Below are positions 29,225-36,494 of a stretch of 64,000 nucleotides of DNA, in pieces. Every line of letters begins with the position of its first letter. Positions within the stretch are counted from its first letter, which is position 1. The translations under genes and the position numbers were made by a program. Under the pieces are notes generated by a model, which was not told the DNA's origin, made no database searches, and was given only the letters and a program-made list of their open reading frames with translations. The DNA is from Chloroflexota bacterium (GTDB lineage: Bacteria; Chloroflexota; Anaerolineae; Anaerolineales; UBA11579), in the NCBI GenBank assembly GCA_016191875.1, contig JACPVG010000008.1:95342-159341 (forward strand), written 5' to 3'.

Positions 29225-29977
29225 TCAGAACGCCACCAGGGCCAGCAGGATGGCCGCGGCGATGAGCAGCAGGAGCACCAGCCCGCCGACCAGCAGCCAG
29301 CCGAGGGTGACTCCACGCGGCCCCAGCGGTTTGGTCTCAATTTCGGTGGAGGCCGGGCGCGGGCGGCTGGGCGGGTTCAGGCTGCCCGTGGCGGGGCGCG
29401 GAAGGGTTGGCGTGCGGCCGCGCGCCAGGGTGGTGTTCACCAGCAGGAGCCGTTCCTGGTTCAGCAGCGCCGGCGTTGCTGAGAGGCTGTAGACGTATTG
29501 CTGGATGCCGGCCCGGATGACCACCCGCGCCCGCGGCCGGGCGGTATCCACCGAGATGGTCGGGTCGGTGAAGAGCATCACCGGCTCGACCACCTGCACC
29601 GACAGGCCGCGTTCGTCCAGATACTTGCGCACAGCCACCGCGTAGGCGACAGCGCGGGCCACCAGGTTCTGGCGCGCCGGCACGAAGGCGCGTTTGTCGA
29701 TGTTGTAGACCAGCCAGTCCATGTCGCGAGCCCGGTAGGAGCCGCGCAGGTCGAGCGGGGAGATGACGTGGATACCCGGCGGGCCGGTAAGGATGAGCGG
29801 GATGTGAATGTCGGTGCCCGCCAGCGGGTAATTCACCAGCAGGATGAACTCGTCGCTCAGCCGGCTGGCGAAGTCCGGGAGGATCTCCGGCAGACGTTTC
29901 TTGAGCGCCGCCAGCGGGCCGCGCGCCAGCGGGCCGCCCCTGGCCCCCTTGAACGAGGCGTGTTCGTAGACTTTCAC
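29225..29977 (-). CDS. NERD-like domain protein with C-terminal membrane anchor
   Basis: A 250-residue protein. The start GTG at 29977 overlaps the upstream stop as GTGA, a typical coupled junction; longer in-frame extensions upstream are shadow sequence. The N-terminal ~150 residues (DEFILLVNYPLAGTDIHIPL, ILTGPPGIHVISPLDLRGSY, MDWLVYN) follow the pattern of nuclease-related (NERD) domains, though the catalytic Asp/Lys positions look degenerate. A Pro/Arg-rich linker leads to one membrane segment near the C-terminus (LGWLLVGGLVLLLLIAAAILL). It forms an operon with the phospholipase-C-like gene. Function is not predictable. Confidence 0.6.
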   Translation of the reverse strand: MKVYEHASFKGARGGPLARGPLAALKKRLPEILPDFASRLSDEFILLVNYPLAGTDIHIPLILTGPPGIHVISPLDLRGSYRARDMDWLVYNIDKRAFVPARQNLVARAVAYAVAVRKYLDERGLSVQVVEPVMLFTDPTISVDTARPRARVVIRAGIQQYVYSLSATPALLNQERLLLVNTTLARGRTPTLPRPATGSLNPPSRPRPASTEIETKPLGPRGVTLGWLLVGGLVLLLLIAAAILLALVAF

Positions 29978-30735
29978 CGGGTTGGAGCGTTTGCGAGGGT
30001 CCTGGTGACCCATTGGAGGCTGGCCGCGATCAGCCGCTGGCGGTATTCTACCAAGTCCTGGCGGGGGACGTGGGAGAACACCTCGGCTTCCAGGCGCTCT
30101 TCGGAGTGGAGCAGGTCGGAGAATTCCTCGGGCGAGAGTCCCTGACGCCTGGCGAAAACCTCCACGGTGCGGCTGGCCGCGCCCGGATGCAGTTGGGCCT
30201 GGAGGTAATCGCGCCATTCGCCCAGGTGGCGGTCCTCCACAAAGGGCAGCCAATGCTCGGGCCGGGCGGCGGCCAGGCAACCGGCGATATCGTCCGGCAG
30301 GCCGGACAGCACCTGTTCATCCAGCCAGGTACGCAGCACGTTATGGATGTACAGGCGGTGCGGGAAGGTGCCCCAGCCGGCCTGGACGCCAAACACGGGC
30401 AGGAACAGCGTGCGAATCCACTCAAAATCGGCCGCCAGGTGGCACAGGTAACCGGCCAGGAAGGCCGCCTGGGCCGGCCGCAGGCTGGCGGTATCCGCCA
30501 GGGCGGGGTATTCGGCCAGCAGGCGCTCGGCGGGGCTGGTTTCGTCGCGGGGCGGCACCTGGAAGAAGTGGGTGGACTCGCGCTTGTGACCGGAGACCAC
30601 CTGTACATCCGGGGCGGTGTTGCCCAGCAGGAAGGCGGGTCGTTCGGCATGCAGCCGCGCCCGGACGTCCGGCGGCAGCGCCGGATGGGCGAGCAGTTCC
30701 TCGGCGATGCTCAGGTGGTAGAACGGCGTGGGCAT
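29974..30735 (-). CDS. Zinc-dependent phospholipase C-like protein
   Basis: The 253-residue product begins MPTPFYHLSIAEELL and has the His/Asp pattern of the PF00882-type zinc phospholipase C/S1-P1 nuclease superfamily: FLLGNTAPDVQ, HKRESTHFF, FLAGYLCHLAADFEW. No signal peptide is evident. These proteins are annotated as zinc-dependent phospholipases but most lack biochemical data. Start ATG at 30735 lies 6 nt past a minus-strand TATAAT (30747-30742), so the transcript may be leaderless. The gene is divergent from the selenoprotein candidate. Confidence 0.75.
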   Translation of the reverse strand: MPTPFYHLSIAEELLAHPALPPDVRARLHAERPAFLLGNTAPDVQVVSGHKRESTHFFQVPPRDETSPAERLLAEYPALADTASLRPAQAAFLAGYLCHLAADFEWIRTLFLPVFGVQAGWGTFPHRLYIHNVLRTWLDEQVLSGLPDDIAGCLAAARPEHWLPFVEDRHLGEWRDYLQAQLHPGAASRTVEVFARRQGLSPEEFSDLLHSEERLEAEVFSHVPRQDLVEYRQRLIAASLQWVTRTLANAPTR

Positions 30736-30741
30736 GCATAG

Positions 30742-30779
30742 ATTATACGCCCCGTGCCCGACCGCCTGCGTGATATACT
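30742..30779. promoter_or_regulatory. Divergent promoters: leaderless -10 (minus) and extended -10 (plus)
   Basis: Minus strand: TATAAT at 30747-30742, 6 nt before the phospholipase-like ATG. Plus strand: TGATATACT at 30771-30779, an extended -10 (TGn plus TATACT) ahead of the SelW-like gene, giving a leader of about 35 nt with a strong Shine-Dalgarno sequence. Confidence 0.5.
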
Positions 30780-30819
30780 GAATCTTCAGGCGATTTCGCG
30801 CCAAAAAGGAGGCGTGCGC

Positions 30820-31074
30820 ATGGTTGACATCGAGCTGACCTACTGCCATGAGTGAGGCTACACTCCGCGCGCCGTGAGCGCGCTCACCCAACTCCTGTCA
30901 CAAAAGGCGCTCGAAGAACGCGTCGCCCGTTTCACGCTCGTCCCCTCGCACGGCGGCGTGTTCGAATTCAAGGTGAATGGCGAGCTGCTTTTCAGCAAGA
31001 AACAACTGGGCCGCCACGCCGAACCGGGCGAACTGCTCACTCTCTTACAACACTTCATGGAAACGCATGGATGA
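30820..31074 (+). CDS. SelW-like (Rdx family) selenoprotein with in-frame UGA
   Basis: An 84-residue protein whose codon 12 is TGA (30853-30855). The sequence around it reads LTYCHE-U-GYTPRA, the CxxU redox motif of SelW/Rdx proteins. Downstream, FTLVPSHGGVFEFKVNGEL, LLFSKKQLGRHAEP and LLTLLQHF match the rest of the thioredoxin-like Rdx fold without another stop. The ATG at 30820 follows AAAAAGGAGG at ideal spacing, and the gene ends with an ATGA overlap into trpS. Family members are small thiol/selenol redox proteins of uncertain substrate. A 6-bp GC hairpin with GU in the loop lies 12-28 nt after the UGA, consistent with a bacterial SECIS. The alternatives are a UGA stop caused by mutation or sequencing error of a TGC; strong downstream conservation argues against decay. 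selA/B/C/D are not in the window. Confidence 0.85.
30867..30883 (+). promoter_or_regulatory. Candidate bacterial SECIS element
   Basis: Stem GCGCGC (30867-30872) / GCGCGC (30878-30883) with loop CGUGA; the loop G-U begins 19 nt after the UGA codon, within the 16-37 nt window generally accepted for bacterial SECIS loops. The palindrome GTGAGCGCGCTCAC offers a competing fold. Confidence 0.5.
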
Positions 31075-32117
31075 CCGATAAGAAACGACTGCTCACCGGC
31101 GACCGACCGACCGGCAAACTGCACCTGGGCCATCTGGTTGGCTCGATCTACAACCGCGTCCGCCTGCAGGACCAGTACGAGACCTTCATCCTGGTGGCGG
31201 ACCTGCACATGCTGACCACCAAGAACGCCCCCGAAGACATCGCCGAGATCGACAAAAACGCCCACGACATGCTGCTGGATCAGATCGCCGCCGGGCTGGA
31301 CCCGGAAAAGGTGACGTTCTACATGCAGTCCGGCATTCCGGAGATCCACGAGATGTACACGCTGTTCCAGAGCCTGGTGACGGTGCCGCGCCTGGAACGC
31401 CTGCCCAGCCTGAAGGACATGGCGCGGGACGCCAACATCGAGATGCCCTTTGCGCTGCTGGGCTACCCGGTCTTGCAGGCGGCCGACATCCTGTGTGTGC
31501 GCGGCGACCTGGTGCCGGTGGGCAAGGACAACGAGGCGCACGTGGAGATCACGCGCGAGATCGCCCGGCGGTTCAACTTCCTGTATGGCGAGACGCTGCC
31601 GGTGCCGGATGTGATGATCGGCGAGGTGCCGACGCTGGTGGGCACCGACGGCCAGGCCAAGATGAGCAAAAGCCTCAATAACGCCATTTTCATTTCTGAT
31701 GACCCCAGGACGGTGGAGAAGAAAGTGGCCGGGATGTACACCGACCCCAACCGGGTGCGGGCGGATATCCCCGGCACGGTGGAGGGCAACCCGGTGTTCG
31801 ACTACCACGACGCCTTCAACCCGGACAAAGCCGAAGTGGACGACCTGAAGGCGCGCTACCGCGCCGGCAAGGTGGGCGATGTAGAGGTGAAGGAGAAACT
31901 GGCAAAGGTCATTAACACTGTGCTGGAGCCGATGCACGAACGCCGCGCCCGCTATGAGGAAAGCGGCCTGATCGAGGAGATCATCGTGCGCGGCACGGAC
32001 AAGGCGCGCGCCGAGACCCAGCAGACCCTGTTGGCGATGAAGAAAGCGATGGGTCTGACGGGCGTGTGGAACCGCATCCGCCGCAAGGTGGAGAAGCGGG
32101 GCAAGAAGAAGGGGTAA
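31071..32117 (+). CDS. trpS: Tryptophanyl-tRNA synthetase
   Basis: A 348-residue class I synthetase that charges tRNA-Trp. The HIGH signature appears as GKLHLGHLVGS (HLGH at 18-21) and KMSKS at 197-201 (QAKMSKSLNN). GDRPTGKLHLGH at the N-terminus and ADILCVRGDLVPVGKDNEAHVEITR are typical of TrpRS. The true ATG is 31071 (MTDKKRLLTG), overlapping the SelW-like stop as ATGA; upstream in-frame codons are out-of-frame shadow of that gene. Ends with a basic tail (KVEKRGKKKG). Confidence 0.96.
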   Translation: MTDKKRLLTGDRPTGKLHLGHLVGSIYNRVRLQDQYETFILVADLHMLTTKNAPEDIAEIDKNAHDMLLDQIAAGLDPEKVTFYMQSGIPEIHEMYTLFQSLVTVPRLERLPSLKDMARDANIEMPFALLGYPVLQAADILCVRGDLVPVGKDNEAHVEITREIARRFNFLYGETLPVPDVMIGEVPTLVGTDGQAKMSKSLNNAIFISDDPRTVEKKVAGMYTDPNRVRADIPGTVEGNPVFDYHDAFNPDKAEVDDLKARYRAGKVGDVEVKEKLAKVINTVLEPMHERRARYEESGLIEEIIVRGTDKARAETQQTLLAMKKAMGLTGVWNRIRRKVEKRGKKKG

Positions 32118-32399
32118 GGAATCCTTGTGCCTGTGGTTTGCGCAGGCGAGGATCAGGAGTATCAGGGGTCGTTGGGCCCCCGTCAGAATGAGCCAAAAAA
32201 CCCCGGATTTCGTGAGATTTCCTTCACTTCGTTCAGGACAGGCTTTCAGTCGGGTTGAGGCAGGCTGTAATTGAGCGCGGGCAGACCCTCCTTCAGAATG
32301 ACAAAACGATAGGTGATTTCGCAAACGTGGCCTCTTGAATTTCCGCATGCTGTTCCCCTGCGTTCTTCTTCCCGCCGCCTTTGAGCCAGGCTTTATCCC
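32118..32399. other. Intergenic region with hairpin and dispersed-repeat fragment
   Basis: A stem-loop pairs ATCCT/AGGAT and GCCTG/CAGGC (~32121-32153) without a T-run. A CTTCACTTCGTTCAGGACAGG fragment (~32222-32242) belongs to the dispersed repeat also seen near 8425 and 44200. No gene is seen. Confidence 0.4.
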
Positions 32400-32858
32400 A
32401 TGCGCCTGCTGATCCAACGCGTGAAATACGCCAGAGTGAGCGTGGCCGGCCGCACGGTGGCCGAGATCAGCCACGGCGTGGTGGTGCTGGCCGGGGTGGG
32501 GCACGGGGATGGCGAGGAACAGGCCGCCTGGCTGGCGGAGAAGGCCGCCAACCTGCGCATCTTTGCCGATGCCGAGGGCAAGACGAACCTGAGCCTCCTG
32601 GATGTGGGCGGGGCGGCGCTGGTGGTCTCGCAGTTCACGCTGTATGCCGATGTGCGCAAGGGCCGCCGCCCGTCGTTCACGGATGCCGCCCTGCCGGAGG
32701 TGGCGGAACCGCTGGTGGCACGATTTGCCGAGTTGTTGAGCGGCCACGGCGTGCCGACCCAGACAGGGGAGTTCGGGGCGGAGATGCTGGTGGAAATCCA
32801 CAACGACGGGCCGGTGACGATGTGGATCGAAAGGTGTGTGGTAACTGGTAAGTGGTAA
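32400..32858 (+). CDS. dtd: D-aminoacyl-tRNA deacylase
   Basis: A 152-residue DTD that hydrolyses D-aminoacyl- and mischarged glycyl-tRNA. Both active-site motifs are present: [17 protein letters not shown] (SQxTL) and the cis-Gly-Pro NDGPVTMW (NxGPVT). It starts [15 protein letters not shown] as in relatives; no Shine-Dalgarno sequence is evident. The last few residues (VVTGKW) are encoded by the beginning of a period-7 repeat tract (32840-32858), so the natural C-terminus seems to have been rewritten by the repeat. Placement near trpS and glyQS is consistent with a translation-quality role. Confidence 0.95.
   Translation: MRLLIQRVKYARVSVAGRTVAEISHGVVVLAGVGHGDGEEQAAWLAEKAANLRIFADAEGKTNLSLLDVGGAALVVSQFTLYADVRKGRRPSFTDAALPEVAEPLVARFAELLSGHGVPTQTGEFGAEMLVEIHNDGPVTMWIERCVVTGKW
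32838..32858. repeat. Period-7 repeat tract overlapping the dtd 3' end
   Basis: GTGGTAACTGGTAAGTGGTA contains heptamers TAACTGG and TAAGTGG. It encodes the dtd C-terminus. Confidence 0.55.
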
Positions 32859-32979
32859 GTAGAGATTGATCTGCTGCAAAGATGTCGGATTGGGGGTTTT
32901 GTCCAAGGTTTCGCGTTCAGGGGTTTTCTTCCAGACCGGCAGGACTGCAACAGGCACAGCACAATTGCCAATAACCAGT

Positions 32980-33119
32980 GGCTTTGGTGCATGAATATTT
33001 TCCCGTCCCACTTTCATCTCGATAGCGACGGTTTCTTGGGCGTAGCGCCCCACTTTCGGCCGATCTTGGCCCTTTCTGCGGGATTACACCCTGAAAAATC
33101 CGATTCATGCACCAAAGCC
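32980..33119. mobile_element. MITE (family B): 140 bp, perfect 17-bp terminal inverted repeats, 9-bp target duplication
   Basis: Ends GGCTTTGGTGCATGAAT (32980-32996) and its exact reverse complement at 33103-33119. The element is flanked by identical 9-bp direct repeats ATAACCAGT (32971-32979 and 33120-33128). The ~106-bp interior has no ORF. The insertion split a period-7 tract (AATTGCCA/ATAACCAGT and ATAACCAGTTGCCAATTACC). It occupies most of the 311-bp gap between dtd and the DHH-CBS fusion gene. Confidence 0.85.
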
Positions 33120-33163
33120 ATAACCAGTTGCCAATTACCATTTCCTCATTTCGGCACTACAAT
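33118..33163. repeat. Period-7 tract and candidate leaderless promoter
   Basis: Heptamers CATAACC, AGTTGCC, AATTACC, ATTTCCT (33118-33146). TTACCA (33135-33140) lies exactly 17 bp before TACAAT (33158-33163), which is 6 nt before the GTG at 33170, so the repeat may supply a -35 element. Confidence 0.45.
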
Positions 33164-33169
33164 TAACGC

Positions 33170-35794
33170 GTGCATATTCTGCTGACCCACGAACAGGCCG
33201 ATTTCGACGCGCTGGCCTCGCTGCTGGGCGCGGCCCTGTTGGACGAAAAGGCCGTGCCGCTGCTGCCGCGCCGCCTGAACCGCAACGTGCGCGCCTTCCT
33301 CACTCTCTACGGCCTGGAACTGCCCTTCATCGAGGCTGATGACCTGCCGCGCCGCAAAGTGGCGCGCATCACGCTGGTGGACACCCAGTCGCTGACCTCG
33401 GTGCGCGGGGTGCACGACGGCACGGCCGTGTTCGTCATCGATCACCACGAGCGGCGCGACGACCTGCCCAACGACTGGGCCTTCACCTACGAGCCGACCG
33501 GCGCGTGCGCCACCATCCTGCTGGAAGCGCTCCAGGAGCGCGACGCCCGGCTGAGCGCCCCGCAGGCCACCCTGCTGCTGCTGGGCATCTACGAAGACAC
33601 GGGCGGGCTGACCTACACCCGCACCACGCCACGCGACGTGCGCGCGGCGGCCTTCCTGCTGGAGCAGGGCGCGTCGCTGCACGCGGCGCAGAAGTTCCTC
33701 AACCACCCGCTCACGGCCGAGCAGCAGGCCATCTACGACCGGCTGCGCCAGAACGCCGGGGCGCACACGATTCACGGCCATAGCCTCATCGTCGCCCAGG
33801 CCGACGCCAGCCAGAGCGACGAGGAACTCTCCACCATCGCCCACAAACTGCGCGACCTGCTCGACCCGGACGGGCTGATCCTGCTGGTGCAGACCGGCGG
33901 CGGTGTACAGTTGATCGGCCGCACCACAACCGACAACGTGCTGATGGACAAACTGATGGAGCGTTTCGGCGGCGGCGGGCACCGTCGGGCGGCGGCTGCC
34001 CTGGCGCGTGATACGTCGCTGGAAGACCTGCACGCAGAAATCCTCAAGATCCTGCCGGACTATGTCCAGCCGGCCGTGACGGTGGCCGAGATCATGTCGC
34101 GCGGCCCGCACCTGCTGGACCCGGAAACGCCGGTGAAGACCGCCGCCGAGCAGATGCAGCGCTACGGCTACGAGGGCTACCCGGTGGTCGAGCGCGGCCG
34201 GGTGGTGGGCCTGCTCACCCGCCGGGCGGTGGACCGCGCCCTGAGCCACCGCCTCAACCTGCGGGTGCGCGAGCTGATGTCCGCCGGGGCGTTCACCGTC
34301 CACCCGGGGGATTCGATCGAGGCTCTCCAGCGGCGCATGACCGACAGCGGCTGGGGGCAGGTGCCGGTGGCCGACCCGGAGACGGGCGCCATCGTCGGCA
34401 TCGTCACGCGCACCGACCTGCTGAAAACGCTCACGCCGCAGGCGGCTGAGAGCGGCCGCCCCAACCTGGCGGCGCGGCTGGAGGCCAGCCTGCCGCCCGC
34501 CCGCCTGGCCCTGCTGAAGGCCGCCGCCCATTGCGCCGAAGACCACGGCGACGGCCTCTACATCGTAGGCGGGTTCGTGCGCGACCTGCTGCTGGAACGC
34601 CCCAGCCCGGACCTGGACCTGGTGGTGGAGGGCGACGCCATCGGCCTGGCCGATGCGCTGGCCGCCCGCTACGGCGGCAAGGTCACCAGCCACCGCCGCT
34701 TCGGCACGGCCAAATGGCAGACGGCGGGCGTGGCCGGCCAGCTGGCTGAGGCCCTGGCGGATGAGTTCGGCCTGCGGCTGGCGGCCGCCGACCTGCCCGA
34801 TTCGCTCGACCTGGTGAGCGCCCGGCGCGAGTTCTACTCGCACCCGACGGCGCTGCCGACCGTCGAGCGCGGCAGCATCAAACTGGACCTGCACCGGCGC
34901 GACTTCACCATCAACACGCTGGCGCTGCGCCTGGATGGCCGCCATTACGGCGACCTGCTCGACCATTGGGGCGGCCTGACCGACATGAAGAGCGGCACGG
35001 TGCGCGTGCTGCACTCGCTGTCCTTTGTGGACGACCCCACCCGCATCCTGCGGGCGGTGCGTTTCGAGCAGCGGTTCGACTACAAAATCGGCAGCCGCAC
35101 GCTGGAACTGCTGCAAAACGCCCTGCCGCTGCTCGACCGCGTCTCCGGCGACCGGCTGCGGCACGAACTGACCATCATCCTTCAGGAAGAGAAATGGGAG
35201 CAGATGCTGCGGCGGCTGGCCGAACTGGACGTGCTGGAGGCCATCCACCCCGCGCTGGGGTTCAACGCCCAGACCCGCAAGCGCCTGGCGGCCGCCCGCC
35301 GCGCCCAGCCCGGCCCGGAATGGGGGCTGGCGGGGGCCTTCGACCACACGCCGCAGGCGCTGGCCCTGGCCAGCCTGGCCTGGCTGCTGCCGCTGGAAAG
35401 CGTGCAGGCCGCCTCGGCGGCCGGGCGGCTGCGCCTGCCGGGCTGGCTGACCAAGGCTCTGCTGGCCGCCTGCCGCCTGCGCCCGGAACTGGACGACCTG
35501 GCCGGGAAGCCGCCCAGCGTTGCCGCCGCCCGCCTGGATGAAGCCCCGCCGCTGGCGCTTTACGCCCTGCGCCTGGCGGCGGCCAAAGAGGCCCGTAAGA
35601 TGCTGGATGCCTATGCCCAGAAGTGGCGGAGCGTGCAGCCGCTCACCAGCGGCCACGACCTGCGCGCCCGCGGCGTCCCGGCCGGGCCGCGCTACCGCCA
35701 GATCCTGGCCGCCCTGCGGGCCGCCTGGCTGGATGGCGAGGTGAGCAGCGAAGCCGAAGAGACCGCCCTGTTGGAGAGGCTGCTGGATGGCTGA
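33170..35794 (+). CDS. DHH phosphoesterase-CBS-CBS-tRNA nucleotidyltransferase fusion
   Basis: An 874-residue multidomain protein. Residues 1-~300: DHH/DHHA1 phosphoesterase (THEQADFDALAS, VIDHHERRDD, GGGGHRRAAAA). Residues ~305-430: two CBS domains (VAEIMSRGPHLLDPETPV, VRELMSAGAFTVHPGDS). Residues ~445-874: class II CCA-adding/poly(A) polymerase nucleotidyltransferase (YIVGGFVRDLLLERPSPDLD with the GG and DxD motifs, then RRDFTINTLALRL and DDPTRILRAVRFEQRF). Such fusions are known in a few deep-branching lineages and are thought to perform A-addition to tRNA 3' ends while the DHH domain removes nucleotides or hydrolyses a small nucleotide; the exact role of the DHH domain is inference. The GTG start gives MHILLTHEQAD. 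Confidence 0.9.
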   Translation: MHILLTHEQADFDALASLLGAALLDEKAVPLLPRRLNRNVRAFLTLYGLELPFIEADDLPRRKVARITLVDTQSLTSVRGVHDGTAVFVIDHHERRDDLPNDWAFTYEPTGACATILLEALQERDARLSAPQATLLLLGIYEDTGGLTYTRTTPRDVRAAAFLLEQGASLHAAQKFLNHPLTAEQQAIYDRLRQNAGAHTIHGHSLIVAQADASQSDEELSTIAHKLRDLLDPDGLILLVQTGGGVQLIGRTTTDNVLMDKLMERFGGGGHRRAAAALARDTSLEDLHAEILKILPDYVQPAVTVAEIMSRGPHLLDPETPVKTAAEQMQRYGYEGYPVVERGRVVGLLTRRAVDRALSHRLNLRVRELMSAGAFTVHPGDSIEALQRRMTDSGWGQVPVADPETGAIVGIVTRTDLLKTLTPQAAESGRPNLAARLEASLPPARLALLKAAAHCAEDHGDGLYIVGGFVRDLLLERPSPDLDLVVEGDAIGLADALAARYGGKVTSHRRFGTAKWQTAGVAGQLAEALADEFGLRLAAADLPDSLDLVSARREFYSHPTALPTVERGSIKLDLHRRDFTINTLALRLDGRHYGDLLDHWGGLTDMKSGTVRVLHSLSFVDDPTRILRAVRFEQRFDYKIGSRTLELLQNALPLLDRVSGDRLRHELTIILQEEKWEQMLRRLAELDVLEAIHPALGFNAQTRKRLAAARRAQPGPEWGLAGAFDHTPQALALASLAWLLPLESVQAASAAGRLRLPGWLTKALLAACRLRPELDDLAGKPPSVAAARLDEAPPLALYALRLAAAKEARKMLDAYAQKWRSVQPLTSGHDLRARGVPAGPRYRQILAALRAAWLDGEVSSEAEETALLERLLDG

Positions 35795-36320
35795 CGCCCC
35801 GGCCCTGCGGGCGGCCGCCCGCCTCCCGGATTGGCGCGCCGGCGTACAGGTGCGGCGCGTTCGAGAAGCCGACCTGCCGGAAATGGAGTGGGAGGGCGAA
35901 TACGCCCACTTTCGCCGGGTGTACCGCCAGGTGTACGAGCGCAGCCTGAAGGGCCGGGCGTTGATGTGGGTGGCCGACCTGCCGGGCATCGGCCTGGTGG
36001 GGCAGGTGTTCGTCCAGATGGATGGGCGCAAACCGGCCTACGTGCACGGCTTCCGCGTCCGCCCGGAGTTTCGCGGCCAGGGGCTGGGCGGCCTGCTGAT
36101 GGACGTGCTGGAAGACGACCTGGCGCGGCGCGGCATCCGATTGGCGGCGCTCAATGTAGTGGATGGGAACGCCGGGGCGCGCCGTTTCTACGAGCGGCGC
36201 GGTTACCGCGTGGTGGCGGCCGACCCGGGCCAGTGGACCTACATCGACCAGTACGGCGTGGAGCAGGAGGTGAATGAGCCGGGTTGGCGGATGATGAAGA
36301 AGCTGGGAGACGGCAGATAG
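35787..36320 (+). CDS. GNAT-family N-acetyltransferase
   Basis: A 177-residue GNAT protein with the acetyl-CoA motif A (VHGFRVRPEFRGQGLGGLLM, R/QxxGxG/A) and the C-terminal NVVDGNAGARRFYERRGYRVVA. It overlaps the preceding gene by 8 bp (ATGGCTGA), implying coupled expression. The acetyl acceptor (small molecule, ribosomal protein or other) is not predictable. The nusA promoter begins just downstream. Confidence 0.85.
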   Translation: MADAPALRAAARLPDWRAGVQVRRVREADLPEMEWEGEYAHFRRVYRQVYERSLKGRALMWVADLPGIGLVGQVFVQMDGRKPAYVHGFRVRPEFRGQGLGGLLMDVLEDDLARRGIRLAALNVVDGNAGARRFYERRGYRVVAADPGQWTYIDQYGVEQEVNEPGWRMMKKLGDGR

Positions 36321-36347
36321 CGGGGAGCAGAAAGCTTCGCGCGCCCC

Positions 36348-36376
36348 TTGTCAAGTTGCCCGCTTCGCGCTATAAT
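36348..36376 (+). promoter_or_regulatory. nusA operon promoter TTGTCA-N17-TATAAT
   Basis: A near-consensus sigma-70/sigA promoter: -35 TTGTCA (36348-36353), 17-bp spacer, -10 TATAAT (36371-36376). The predicted start (~36383) coincides with the first base of the long leader stem. Confidence 0.8.
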
Positions 36377-36382
36377 GATATC

Positions 36383-36481
36383 AGTAGGTTCAATATGGAC
36401 GGCGACGAGAAGTGGGCAACCCCCACTTTTCTTGTTGTAACGCCCAAATTCCCCTAAAATCGACACAATTGCGAACCTACT
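36383..36481 (+). ncRNA. Structured 5' leader of the nusA operon
   Basis: The outer stem AGTAGGTTC (36383-36391) pairs perfectly with GAACCTACT (36473-36481) and can extend through AAT/ATT across a 2-nt bulge. Inside it, a 10-bp hairpin (36407-36416 with 36422-36431; core AAGTGGG/CCCACTT, loop CAACC) is followed by a weakly U-rich stretch. The ribosome binding site TGGAG begins 2-3 nt after the outer stem. This could be an autoregulatory or antitermination leader; no Rfam family is claimed. Confidence 0.55.
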
Positions 36482-36494
36482 TTGGAGTAGTTTA

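Noticed and set aside
30853..30855. Reading the TGA as an ordinary stop and the gene as starting at GTG 30874
   Set aside because: That start lacks a ribosome site and loses the conserved CxxC/U motif, while ATG 30820 has a strong Shine-Dalgarno sequence and an in-frame CxxU. An error of TGC to TGA cannot be excluded from one sequence.
33146..36031. A 961-codon open frame on the minus strand opposite the DHH-CBS fusion
   Set aside because: It mirrors the codon bias of the GC-rich plus-strand gene, is rich in Gly/Gln/Val/His repeats without known domains, and the plus-strand gene is unambiguous.
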